From Opitutales bacterium (GTDB lineage: Bacteria > Verrucomicrobiota > Verrucomicrobiia > Opitutales > T3Sed10-336): a DNA stretch of 7,732 nucleotides. The notes beneath the pieces are model-generated. The model searched no databases. It saw only the letters and a program-made list of their open reading frames with translations, and was not told the origin of the DNA. The stretch spans positions 1-7,732 of the forward strand of contig SLOW01000128.1 in the NCBI GenBank assembly GCA_007132315.1, read 5' to 3'. Positions 1 to 6,980 of the stretch are shown here, piece by piece. The position numbers and the translations under genes were made by a program. Positions within the stretch are counted from its first letter, which is position 1. Every line of letters starts with the position of its first letter.

Positions 1-2334
1 ACCCCAGCGCATGCGGGCCGATTCGAGCCCGCGGTAGGCTCCCTGGACGGCGCGCCCGACGGCTTCGGAGTCGAGGCCCGCCCGAACCGCATCCTCCTCG
101 TTCAATTCGAGAACGTACTCGGTCGCTCCGGGGGCGAAATCGTTGCCGATGTTGATGAGGCCGTCCATATCGGACAGCCGCGATTCGATCTCGGACGCGA
201 TCGTACGCATGGTGTCGAAATCACGCCCCATGATCTGCACGTTGACCGCGCGGCCGACCGGCGGGCCGCCCTCCTGGGCCTCGACCGTGGCGCGCGTTGG
301 TTCGGGGTGGTTGTCGAGCGCGGCGCGGATGTCCCGTTTGATGGCCCGGGGCAGGCGGCTGGCGGGGTTGCGTTCGTCGATATCGACCGTGATCATGGCG
401 AGGTTCGCGCCGTTGCGGACGAACTGGTCGGTGTCGTCCAGGCGGGAGCCGATCTGGGTGGACAGGCCGAACAGGTCGTCGGCGGGCAGGGCGCGGTAGA
501 TGTCGCGCTCGATGTCGCGTGTGACCGCCTCGGTCTGGTCGAGGGAGTAATTGGCGGGGAAGTCGAGCTTCACGAAAATCTGATCGGCGTAATCGGTGCT
601 GAAGAGTTCGAAGCGCAGGATCCCGGCGAGGAAAAGGCCCGCGCTTCCGGCGAGCAGCGCGACAAAGCCGCCGATGGCCGCGTACCGCCACCGCAGGCAG
701 ACTTTCAGGAAGTAGGTGTAGATTTCGATAACGCGGCGGATCAGTTCGTCCACCGCCACGCGGACCTCGGCGTAGGTGATCGCGGCGCTCAGGTAAAGCC
801 TCCGGATGCGGGAGGGGGCGGTCGCCCGGGCCCGTTCGAGGACGGGGACGCGTTTGGGCAGGCGCACAAAGTCGCACAGGTGGGAGGGCAGGATTACGAA
901 CGCCTGGACCAGCGAGAAAATCAGGCCGGAAACCACCACCACCGGAATCACGAACAGGAAGCGGCCGATGATGCCCTCGCCGAGAATCAGGGGCAGAAAG
1001 GCCGCCACGGTGGTGGCGACGCTTCCCAGCACCGGCCAGATGACTTCGCCGGTGCCGCGAATGGCGGCGTTGACCGGGGACTCGCCGTTTTCGTAGTGGC
1101 GGAAGGCGTTTTCGGCGATCACCAGAGCGTCGTCGACGATCATGCCCAGCGCCATGATCAGGGCGAACAGGGAGAGCAGGTTCATGGTTTCGCCCATCAG
1201 GTGCAGAACGATGAACGAGCCGGCGAACGAGATCGGCACCCCGATGGCGATGAGAATGGCGAGACGCCAGTTGAGAAACATCACCAGCAGGACCGTCACC
1301 ACGACGAGGGCCTGGATCCCGTTCTGCACCACGGTCTGGATACGGGTGTCGATGTACTTGGTGGCGTCGGAGGTGATCGCCCGCTCCAGTTCCTCCGGCA
1401 GGTAGGCGCCGGCGTCTTCGAAGACGCGGCGCACCTCAGCGGCGGTTTCGAGCGCGTCGGCGCCACGCTTCTTGATGATGGTGTAGCTGACCGCCGGTTG
1501 GAGATTGATGCGGCCGCGCCGCCGTTCGTCCGCCATCGTCTCGCGTACCCACGCCACATCGCGGAGGCGCAGGGTGCGGTCGTCCGCACTTCGGATCGGC
1601 AGATCCTCCAGGGCCTCGGCCGCTTCCACTTCGCCCAGCAGGCGGACGACTCGCTCGCCGCCCAGTGTTTCCAGGCGGCCGCCGACCCAGTCGCGGTTGC
1701 GTCGGGCCAGGGCCGCGGAGATTTCGGGCAGCCCGACTCCGAGCGCCTCGGTCCGGAAGGGGTCGGTTTCCACGTGGATTTCCCGGTCGCGCAAGCCGTC
1801 GGCGAACACCTCGGAGACGCCGGGAATGAGGCGCAACTCCCGTTTCAGGCGGTCGAGCTCGGTGCGGATTTCTTCCGCCCGGAAACCGGGGGGCAGGATC
1901 ACTCCGAGGGTGAGCAGGGGCAGGGGGATGTCGAACTCGCGTACCAGCGGTTCCTCCACCGAGGGCGGCAGGTTGGGCCGGGCGCGCGACACTTCCTGGC
2001 GGACCTCGTTGAGAATCGGATCGAGATCGGTGACGGCCGGGTCGATCTCCAGGAAGAGGTCGGAAACGTTGTCCTGGGAAAAGGAGACCACGTTGAGCAC
2101 CCCGCGCGCGTTGGCGACTTCTTCCTCGATGGGGATGGTGATCAGTTGCTCGATATCCTCGGGGGCCGAGGTGGTGGGGTCGATCGTCTGGATGCGAATG
2201 AAGTTGGTAGATACGTCCGGAAAGATATCCCGTTGCAACTCGAAGATGGCCAGAAAGAAACCGGTGGCCAGCAGCGCAACGGCCAGAATATTGACCGCCA
2301 CCCGGTTGTTGACGCTCCAGCGTGCGGGATTCAT
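1..2334 (-). CDS. RND-family efflux transporter permease subunit (AcrB-like), C-terminus cut by window edge
   Basis: Inner-membrane proton-driven pump of a tripartite efflux system. The first 778 codons are visible without a stop, and RND pumps of this type usually have about 1000-1050 residues, so roughly the last quarter is missing. It starts MNPARWSVNNRVAV, followed by TM1 (about 11-31) and the family-typical FPDV and EDIEQLITIPIEEEV segments of the first porter domain. TM2-TM6 lie at about 340-485, in a block containing NWRLAILIAIGVPISF and GMIVDDALVIAENAF. The adjacent Asp401-Asp402 in TM4 match the proton-relay pair of AcrB. A hydrophilic linker leads to TM7 (about 553-572) and a second porter domain with KLDFPANYSLDQTEAV. 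The ATG follows the adaptor's TAA with no gap and has no Shine-Dalgarno, so it is probably translated by coupling. The substrate cannot be deduced. Family certain; subfamily not assigned. Confidence 0.93.
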   Translation of the reverse strand, partial: MNPARWSVNNRVAVNILAVALLATGFFLAIFELQRDIFPDVSTNFIRIQTIDPTTSAPEDIEQLITIPIEEEVANARGVLNVVSFSQDNVSDLFLEIDPAVTDLDPILNEVRQEVSRARPNLPPSVEEPLVREFDIPLPLLTLGVILPPGFRAEEIRTELDRLKRELRLIPGVSEVFADGLRDREIHVETDPFRTEALGVGLPEISAALARRNRDWVGGRLETLGGERVVRLLGEVEAAEALEDLPIRSADDRTLRLRDVAWVRETMADERRRGRINLQPAVSYTIIKKRGADALETAAEVRRVFEDAGAYLPEELERAITSDATKYIDTRIQTVVQNGIQALVVVTVLLVMFLNWRLAILIAIGVPISFAGSFIVLHLMGETMNLLSLFALIMALGMIVDDALVIAENAFRHYENGESPVNAAIRGTGEVIWPVLGSVATTVAAFLPLILGEGIIGRFLFVIPVVVVSGLIFSLVQAFVILPSHLCDFVRLPKRVPVLERARATAPSRIRRLYLSAAITYAEVRVAVDELIRRVIEIYTYFLKVCLRWRYAAIGGFVALLAGSAGLFLAGILRFELFSTDYADQIFVKLDFPANYSLDQTEAVTRDIERDIYRALPADDLFGLSTQIGSRLDDTDQFVRNGANLAMITVDIDERNPASRLPRAIKRDIRAALDNHPEPTRATVEAQEGGPPVGRAVNVQIMGRDFDTMRTIASEIESRLSDMDGLINIGNDFAPGATEYVLELNEEDAVRAGLDSEAVGRAVQGAYRGLESARMRWG

Positions 2335-3417
2335 TTATCGGATCACGATGCTGTCGCCCGCGTTCAAACCGGAGAGGACGGGATAACGTCCCCGGATTTC
2401 GGGGCCGAGTTCGACCGCGACAGACTCGGCGCTCGTCCGGTCTCCGTCCGGGAGTCGATCGACGAAGGCTTGCCGTCCTTCGTAACGCACGGCCGTGGCC
2501 GGCACGAACGGGTGATCTTCGTAGACGGCGATGGCAGCTTCGACCGTGCCCGTGCGTCCGCCGCGGAAGGTGTGGCCGGGGTTGGGCAGGCGGGCCTCCA
2601 CCCGCACAGTGCCGGTGCGATGGTCGGCGACGGGGGCGAGATGGCTGATCTCGAGTCGGTGGGTTTCCGCCGCGCCGGGCAGGCGCAGGGCGGCCCCGGA
2701 GCCGGCGGCGAGCCGGGCTGCTTCATCTTCTCCGGCGAAAAAGACCACGCGCATGGGGTCCAATGCGGCGATTCGGTAGACCGGTTGGTAAGCGGTGACC
2801 GCGTCGCCGGGTTCGACCAGCTTTTCGGCTGCCGCTCCGTTGAAGGGTGCTACTACGTCGTGGCGGCGGTGGGTTTCCCGGGCGCGGGCGGCCTCCGCTT
2901 GCAGCCGCTCGATTTCCCGTTCCTGGACCGCGACCCGGGAGCGGGCTTCCTGCAGCCGGCTTTCCGGCGCCGCCCGGGATTCCGTCAGGCGTTCGGCTTC
3001 CTCGGCTTGCCGGACGAATTCGTCGAATTGCGCGCGGGCGGCGGCTACGGCGGCGTCGGCCGCGGTGGCTTGCAGTTCGGCGAGGGTGTCGTCGAGACGG
3101 ACCAGCACATCGCCCCGCGCGACGGGATCGCCCGGTTCCACCAGAACCGCCTCGACCCGGCCGGCTACCTCGGCGGCGACCCGGGCGTCGTTCCATGGGT
3201 GCAGGCGGGCGGAGAAGGTGCGGGTGCGGGTGACCGTATCGCGTTCGACGGTATGGACGAGCGGGACCGGTTCGCGGATTTCGGCCCGTTCCTCTTCCAG
3301 TCGCTGGCGGAGTTCCAGGGCGGCGAAGTGGCGGTTCAGGAGCGTGATGAACAGGGCCAGGGCGAGGAAGCCGAAGGCCAAGCCCAGCGTCACCCGCTTG
3401 AACCGGCGGGTGAGCAT
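2335..3417 (-). CDS. RND efflux periplasmic adaptor subunit (membrane fusion protein, HlyD/AcrA type)
   Basis: 360 residues linking the inner-membrane pump to an outer-membrane channel. One N-terminal membrane anchor spans about residues 9-27; there is no lipobox cysteine, so it is anchored by a helix rather than by lipid. The first lipoyl half-motif is at about 79-109 (VAAEVAGRVEAVLVEPGDPV). An alpha-helical coiled-coil hairpin follows at about 111-184, rich in Ala, Glu, Arg and Gln. The second lipoyl half is at about 188-216 (DVVAPFNGAAAEKLVEPGD). After it come a beta-barrel and a membrane-proximal domain, which contains FRGGRTGTVEAAI and HPFVPATAV. The length and order are normal for the family. 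The ATG (3415-3417) shares one base with the upstream peroxiredoxin TAA, and the gene ends in TAA directly against the pump ATG. The fixed pairing with the pump supports a dedicated adaptor; no TolC partner is visible. Confidence 0.93.
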   Translation of the reverse strand: MLTRRFKRVTLGLAFGFLALALFITLLNRHFAALELRQRLEEERAEIREPVPLVHTVERDTVTRTRTFSARLHPWNDARVAAEVAGRVEAVLVEPGDPVARGDVLVRLDDTLAELQATAADAAVAAARAQFDEFVRQAEEAERLTESRAAPESRLQEARSRVAVQEREIERLQAEAARARETHRRHDVVAPFNGAAAEKLVEPGDAVTAYQPVYRIAALDPMRVVFFAGEDEAARLAAGSGAALRLPGAAETHRLEISHLAPVADHRTGTVRVEARLPNPGHTFRGGRTGTVEAAIAVYEDHPFVPATAVRYEGRQAFVDRLPDGDRTSAESVAVELGPEIRGRYPVLSGLNAGDSIVIR

Positions 3418-3932
3418 TACTCGTCGAGGGCGGCGAGGGCTTTGAGCACGTCGGCGGCCTGATCGGCGGTCGAAGCGCTCAGATCGCGCCAGGCGATCTT
3501 GCCCTCGCGGATGAGAAACGCCTGGCGGGTGGCGGCGGTTCCGCGAGTGGGAACGCCGAAGGCGTCGATGACCTTGTGTTCGGTGTCGGCCAGCAGAGTG
3601 AACGGCAGGTTGTGATTATCCTGGAAAGCCTTTTGGTCTTCCACGCTGTCGCTGCTAACGCCGACCACGGTGACGCCCAGGTCGGTGAGCTGTTCGAAGT
3701 CGTCCCGCAGGCTGCACGCCTGGGCGGTACAGCCGGGCGTGTCGGCCCGGGGATAAAAGTAAACCAGGACGTCGCCCTCCTCGTAGAGCTCTTCGAGCGA
3801 GACCAAATTCCCGTCCTGGTCGAGTGCTTCGGCCGCCGGAGCGGCGTCGCCGATTTCGAGCGGTTCTTTTGCTGCCACGGCGGGAAGCAAAAAGGTAAAA
3901 GGTGCGAGGAGTAAAGAAAGAATGCGTTTCAT
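3417..3932 (-). CDS. exported peroxiredoxin, PrxQ/Bcp (AhpC/TSA) type
   Basis: Thiol peroxidase that reduces hydrogen peroxide or organic hydroperoxides. With the start at 3932 it has 171 residues and a clear signal peptide: Lys2-Arg3, a hydrophobic core (about 4-19) and an AVAA-like cleavage site near residue 21. The mature protein should therefore be periplasmic. The thioredoxin fold follows, with FYPRADTPGCTAQACSLRD at about 59-77: the PxxxTxxC active site gives peroxidatic Cys68, and Cys73 five residues later is the PrxQ-type resolving cysteine. Arg136 in TRQAFLI is the likely active-site arginine. A longer in-frame reading from 3998 is rejected because it would bury the signal peptide and run through a REP-like repeat. 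It overlaps the adaptor start by one base, which makes it the first gene of the pump operon. Most Bcp proteins are cytoplasmic, so export is unusual; the periplasmic electron donor is unknown. Confidence 0.9.
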   Translation of the reverse strand: MKRILSLLLAPFTFLLPAVAAKEPLEIGDAAPAAEALDQDGNLVSLEELYEEGDVLVYFYPRADTPGCTAQACSLRDDFEQLTDLGVTVVGVSSDSVEDQKAFQDNHNLPFTLLADTEHKVIDAFGVPTRGTAATRQAFLIREGKIAWRDLSASTADQAADVLKALAALDE

Positions 3933-3983
3933 GGTAGGGAATAGAATGCCCGGGATTCGTCGATTAGCAAGCGGTCGGACCAG

Positions 3984-4010
3984 TTTCCCGGTCCTCACGG
4001 ACCGACCTAC
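3984..4010 (-). repeat. REP-like hairpin element, inverted type, copy 1
   Basis: Read on the minus strand, the element has a GTAGG head (4010-4006), then a 7-base stem arm, a GTGA loop (3998-3995) and the second arm. Six pairs are Watson-Crick: plus-strand CGGTCC at 3989-3994 with GGACCG at 3999-4004. The seventh, between 3988 and 4005, is G-T on the minus strand. The 27-base unit matches the copy at 6981-7007 at 26 of 27 positions, the only change being position 4005. It lies between the uvrC stop and the peroxiredoxin start, so a uvrC transcript would contain it. Confidence 0.8.
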
Positions 4011-4038
4011 ACAGGGTTTGAGCCGTCCGGGTCTGGAT

Positions 4039-4083
4039 GTAGGCCCGCCCGTGAGGGCGGGGTTGGGCGTGTGCGTGCGCGGG
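4039..4083 (+). repeat. REP-like hairpin element with 22-base conserved tail, forward type, copy 1
   Basis: The order is a GTAGG head (4039-4043), stem CCCGCCC (4044-4050), loop GTGA (4051-4054), stem GGGCGGG (4055-4061), then a GT-rich tail (4062-4083). All seven stem pairs are Watson-Crick. The 45-base unit matches 6916-6960 at 44 of 45 positions; the difference is C at 4074 versus T at 6951. It begins 28 bases after the inverted copy, so the two heads face each other. It ends 14 bases from the uvrC stop and could double as a transcript-end hairpin, although no T-run follows the stem. Confidence 0.82.
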
Positions 4084-4097
4084 TGGGGCTAAGGATC

Positions 4098-5579
4098 TTA
4101 TGTTTCGTCGGGCGGTCCGTTGAGGAAGGTGTGGAGTTGTTCGGCGCGGCGGGGGCCGATGCCTTCGACCTGGGCGATTTCTTCCGGAGTGGCGCGTTTG
4201 AGGCGGCCGAGCGAACGGAAGTGTGCCATAAGCTTTGCTTTGCGCTTCGGGCCGAGTCCGGGAAAGTCGTCCAGTACGGATTCCCGGATACGGCGGCTGC
4301 GCAGCTCGGCGTTGAAGGTGTTGGCGAAACGATGGGCCTCGTCGCGGATGCGTTGCAGCAGCCGGAGAGGGGCGCTGGAGGCCGGCAGATTGAGGGGGGC
4401 GCGTTCGTCCGGAAAAATGATGGTCTCCTCTTTCTTGGCGAGCCCCACCAGTGGCGGGGGCGACAGATCCTGGCCGAAGAACGCTTTCAGCGCGGCGGTG
4501 ACCTGACCTCGGCCGCCGTCGATCACGATGAGATCGGGGAAGGGTTTGCCTTCGTCGGCGAGCCGCCGGTAGCGGCGTCCCACCACTTCCTCCATGGCTC
4601 GGAAGTCGTCGTTGCCCTCGAACGAACGGATCTTGTACCGGCGGTACTGGTTGCGGTCGGGCCGGCCGGCGCCGAAACGGACCATGGAGGCGACGGAGTA
4701 GGTGCCGGAAATGTGAGAAATGTCGAAGCACTCGATGGTTTCCGGCGGCCGGGCGAGGGCCAGCGCCTCCCGCAGTTCGGCCAGTTCCTCGTCGCAGCCG
4801 GGGGTACGAAGCGGATCGCGGACGAATTTGCGGGTTTTCAAGAGGGTCTGCTCCATGGCGCGGACGAGGTCGCGCAGTTCGGCGGCCCGTTCGTATTCCC
4901 GCGCTTCGGCGGCCCGCTCCATGTCGACTTTCAGCGCCTCCAGCCATTCCCGGGCTTTGCCTTGGAGGAAATCGCAGGCTTGCTCCACGCGTTCGCGGTA
5001 CTCTTCGGGAGTGACCTCGTTGGGGAAGGTGTAGAGCTCGCGGCGGACGTCGTCGTAGAGGCGGTAGCGCCCGTCCGGCAGGCGGGCCGGGCTGGCGTCG
5101 GCCAGGACGACGCCGAAGCGCCGCCTCAGTTCGTAGAGGGTCCGGCGCAGGGGGCCGGCATGAGCGAAGGGGCCGAAGTAGCGGGAGCGTTCATCGGTCC
5201 GGTTGCGGACCAGGCGGAACCGCGGGATGGTCGATTCCAGATCCACCCGCACCAGGAGGAAGCGTTTGTCGTCGGTGAAGTCGGTATTGTACCGCGGCTT
5301 CCACTCCTTGATCAGTTTTCCCTCCAGCAGAATGGCTTCCGATTCCGACTTCACCTCGATCACCTCGAAGTCCCGGACCAGGTCCACCAGCGCGCGGATC
5401 TTGGGTTGCAGGATACGGCTGCGGGAGGGCTGGAAGTAGGTGGCCACCCGCTTCTTGAGGTTTTTCGCCTTGCCGACGTAGAGGATAGCCCCGAGACGGT
5501 CCTTCATCAGATAGACCCCCGGCCCCGAGGGCAGGCGCCGGACTTTTTCTTTGATATTGCTGGAGCCGTGTTCTGGCAT
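4098..5579 (-). CDS. uvrC: excinuclease ABC subunit C (UvrC), short form lacking the cysteine loop
   Basis: Nuclease of bacterial nucleotide excision repair, cutting on both sides of a lesion marked by UvrA-UvrB. Domains in order: an N-terminal GIY-YIG nuclease (about 15-97) with GVY at 21-23, YVGKAKNLKKR at 34-44 and catalytic-type Glu86; a UVR coiled-coil UvrB-binding motif (about 215-245); an RNase H-like nuclease with Asp286 (FDISH), Asp324/325 (NDDFRAM), Asp354 (IDGGRGQ) and His416 (RDEAHRFA); and a tandem helix-hairpin-helix DNA-binding domain (about 435-486). At 493 residues it is clearly shorter than E. coli UvrC (610). Part of the difference is the region at 150-205, where E. coli has the four cysteines binding a 4Fe-4S cluster; none are present here. 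It diverges from cinA across 50 bases and has no visible Shine-Dalgarno. All catalytic residues are kept, so it is probably functional. Confidence 0.96.
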   Translation of the reverse strand: MPEHGSSNIKEKVRRLPSGPGVYLMKDRLGAILYVGKAKNLKKRVATYFQPSRSRILQPKIRALVDLVRDFEVIEVKSESEAILLEGKLIKEWKPRYNTDFTDDKRFLLVRVDLESTIPRFRLVRNRTDERSRYFGPFAHAGPLRRTLYELRRRFGVVLADASPARLPDGRYRLYDDVRRELYTFPNEVTPEEYRERVEQACDFLQGKAREWLEALKVDMERAAEAREYERAAELRDLVRAMEQTLLKTRKFVRDPLRTPGCDEELAELREALALARPPETIECFDISHISGTYSVASMVRFGAGRPDRNQYRRYKIRSFEGNDDFRAMEEVVGRRYRRLADEGKPFPDLIVIDGGRGQVTAALKAFFGQDLSPPPLVGLAKKEETIIFPDERAPLNLPASSAPLRLLQRIRDEAHRFANTFNAELRSRRIRESVLDDFPGLGPKRKAKLMAHFRSLGRLKRATPEEIAQVEGIGPRRAEQLHTFLNGPPDET

Positions 5580-5629
5580 TTTAACGGATTGGATGTATCC
5601 TGATGGAAACTATCCCAATATAACGTGAA
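5580..5629. promoter_or_regulatory. divergent uvrC-cinA promoter region with a -10-like TATAAC for cinA
   Basis: This 50-base spacer between two divergent starts is visibly richer in A and T than its surroundings and must carry promoters for both genes. On the plus strand TATAAC (5619-5624) matches the sigma-70-type -10 consensus at five of six bases and ends five bases before the cinA ATG, which would put transcription at or next to the start codon. No good -35 is found at normal spacing; TTGGAT at 5589-5594 is too far away. No convincing -10 for uvrC was picked on the minus strand, and neither gene has a Shine-Dalgarno here. The region call is sound; the exact -10 is tentative. Confidence 0.35.
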
Positions 5630-6898
5630 ATGGCTGTCGGCAAGGATCTGGAAATCATTACTATCGGAGACGAGTTGCTGCTGGGCAAAGCGAGTGACAA
5701 ACACCTTGGTTACCTGGCTTCCCGGCTCAACCGGTTCGGTATCTCCGTCCGGCGCAGTGTGGTGGTGACTGACGAACCCGAAGCCATCGAAACCGAAGTG
5801 CGCGCGAGCTGGAATCGTTCGGAACTGGTGGTGACGACCGGCGGGCTGGGGCCGACCGCGGACGATTGTACGCGGGAAGCGGTTGCCCGCGTGCTGGGGC
5901 GCGAGTTGATTCTCGACGAGGAGGCGAAGCGGGACCTGGAAGCGTTTTTCCGGCAACGGGGACGTCCGATGACCCAGAACAACCTGCGCCAGGCCTATCG
6001 GCCGGAAGGAACCGAACTGATTCCGAACGCCTTCGGGAGCGCTCCCGGCCTTTGGTGCGAGGTGGACGGACGGATTCTGATTCTGCTTCCGGGGCCGCCG
6101 GAGGAGTTGCATCCGATGGTCGAGAACGAGGTGCTTCCGCGTCTGCGCGAGCGCGGCCGGCTGGAAGAAGCGGCGCCGTGTGTGGAGATCCGCACCGCGG
6201 GAGTGGGGGAGTCGCTGCTGGAGAACCGGCTCGAGCCCATCCTGGCCCGCTATTCCGGATTGGAGATCGGTTACCGGGCGCACAACGCGATCGTGGACTG
6301 TCGCCTGAGCTGCCGCGACGGCAAGTATTCGCGGGAGGCCCTTGAGGAGATCGCGGACGAGTGTGCCGAGGCCCTGGGTGAGGATTTCGTGGGGTTCGAC
6401 GGTCAGATGCTGAGCAAGATTATTTCGGACCGGCTGCGCGAGCGTGAACAGCTCATGGCGGTGGCGGAGTCCTGTACGGGCGGGCAGCTCGCCAGCTGTT
6501 TTACCGACATTCCGGGCGCCTCGAAAACCTTCGCGGGCGGGGTGGTGGCGTATTCGAATGCGGCCAAGGTTCAACTCCTGGGAATTCCGGAGTGCCTGTT
6601 GCGCCAGCACGGTGCGGTCAGCCCGGAAGCGGCGGTGGCGATGGCTACCGCGGTGGCGGAAAAGCTTTCGGCCGAGTACGCCCTGAGCATCACCGGCTAC
6701 GCCGGTCCCGGCGGCGGCGACCCTCAGAACCCGGTCGGCACGATTCACCTCGGGCTTCACTCGCCGGACGGAGTGTGGTCGCGACGGGTCAATTTTCACG
6801 GCAGCCGTGCCACGGTCCAGAACCGCGCCGTGAACGGAGCCCTCGACTGGTTGCGTCGCGAACTGGCGAAAACCGCGATAGCGAACGCGGCCAAATAG
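5630..6898 (+). CDS. cinA: CinA-family protein: N-terminal molybdopterin-binding-like domain fused to nicotinamide-nucleotide amidase
   Basis: 422 residues, the usual full length of two-domain CinA. The N-terminal COG1058/MoCF-binding-like domain begins EIITIGDELLLG (about 8-19) and carries TTGGLGPTADD (69-79) and LPGPPEELHPM (about 153-163). In characterised homologues this domain hydrolyses ADP-ribose-type pyrophosphates. The C-terminal CinA/PncC domain (about 260-412) has AESCTGG (279-285), the HGAVSPEA segment (327-334) and ITGYAGPGGGDP (354-365). It is expected to deamidate nicotinamide mononucleotide in pyridine-nucleotide recycling. The historic name, competence/damage-inducible protein A, does not prove a role in competence. 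The start is fixed by the beta strand immediately before GDELLLG. No Shine-Dalgarno precedes it, and a -10-like TATAAC lies only five bases before the ATG. It converges on dapF across a repeat-filled gap of 110 bases. Confidence 0.96.
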   Translation: MAVGKDLEIITIGDELLLGKASDKHLGYLASRLNRFGISVRRSVVVTDEPEAIETEVRASWNRSELVVTTGGLGPTADDCTREAVARVLGRELILDEEAKRDLEAFFRQRGRPMTQNNLRQAYRPEGTELIPNAFGSAPGLWCEVDGRILILLPGPPEELHPMVENEVLPRLRERGRLEEAAPCVEIRTAGVGESLLENRLEPILARYSGLEIGYRAHNAIVDCRLSCRDGKYSREALEEIADECAEALGEDFVGFDGQMLSKIISDRLREREQLMAVAESCTGGQLASCFTDIPGASKTFAGGVVAYSNAAKVQLLGIPECLLRQHGAVSPEAAVAMATAVAEKLSAEYALSITGYAGPGGGDPQNPVGTIHLGLHSPDGVWSRRVNFHGSRATVQNRAVNGALDWLRRELAKTAIANAAK

Positions 6899-6915
6899 CG
6901 GACTCGGGATCGAAC

Positions 6916-6960
6916 GTAGGCCCGCCCGTGAGGGCGGGGTTGGGCGTGTGTGTGCGCGGG
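6916..6960 (+). repeat. REP-like hairpin element with 22-base conserved tail, forward type, copy 2
   Basis: Same architecture as the unit at 4039-4083: GTAGG head (6916-6920), stem CCCGCCC (6921-6927), loop GTGA (6928-6931), stem GGGCGGG (6932-6938), and a GT-rich tail to 6960. It differs from the other copy at one base. It starts 17 bases after the cinA TAG. A small extra hairpin sits at its end: GCGC (6954-6957), loop GGGA, GCGC (6962-6965). Confidence 0.82.
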
Positions 6961-6980
6961 AGCGCGTATTCCGTTCGGTC

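Noticed and set aside
221..877. A 218-codon minus-strand frame rich in Arg and Pro
   Set aside because: It is out of frame with the RND reading frame, which is continuous from 2334 to the window edge with clear transmembrane and porter segments. The Arg/Pro-rich product is typical of a shadow frame in GC-rich DNA.
307..3462. A 1051-codon open frame on the plus strand opposite the pump, adaptor and part of the peroxiredoxin gene
   Set aside because: Its codons are the exact reverse complements of the adaptor and RND codons. It stays open because GC-rich genes avoid TTA, CTA and TCA, which would read as stops on the other strand. Its product is low-complexity Gly/Asp/Gln/His-rich with no known domain, while the minus strand encodes textbook families.
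3933..3970. Possible promoter for the peroxiredoxin-pump operon (minus-strand TTGCTA at 3970-3965 with TTCTAT-like bases downstream)
   Set aside because: The -10 candidates match the consensus at only three of six bases or sit at poor spacing. A promoter is expected here, but this one cannot be supported from sequence alone.
3933..3998. N-terminal extension of the peroxiredoxin to a start at 3998
   Set aside because: It would place 22 charged residues before an obvious signal peptide and would translate part of the inverted repeat element. The ATG at 3932 gives a normal signal peptide.
4039..4061. Classical intrinsic terminator for uvrC at the GC-rich hairpin
   Set aside because: On neither strand is the hairpin followed by a run of T. 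It is better explained as a repeat element that may incidentally affect transcript ends.
3984..4083. CRISPR-like repeats
   Set aside because: There are only two related units per locus, in opposite orientation, with self-pairing stems and no regular unique spacers.
4071..5603. A 510-codon open frame on the plus strand opposite uvrC
   Set aside because: It has the same in-register antisense effect. The minus strand carries every UvrC motif, and the plus-strand product matches no recognisable family and would begin inside a REP-like repeat.
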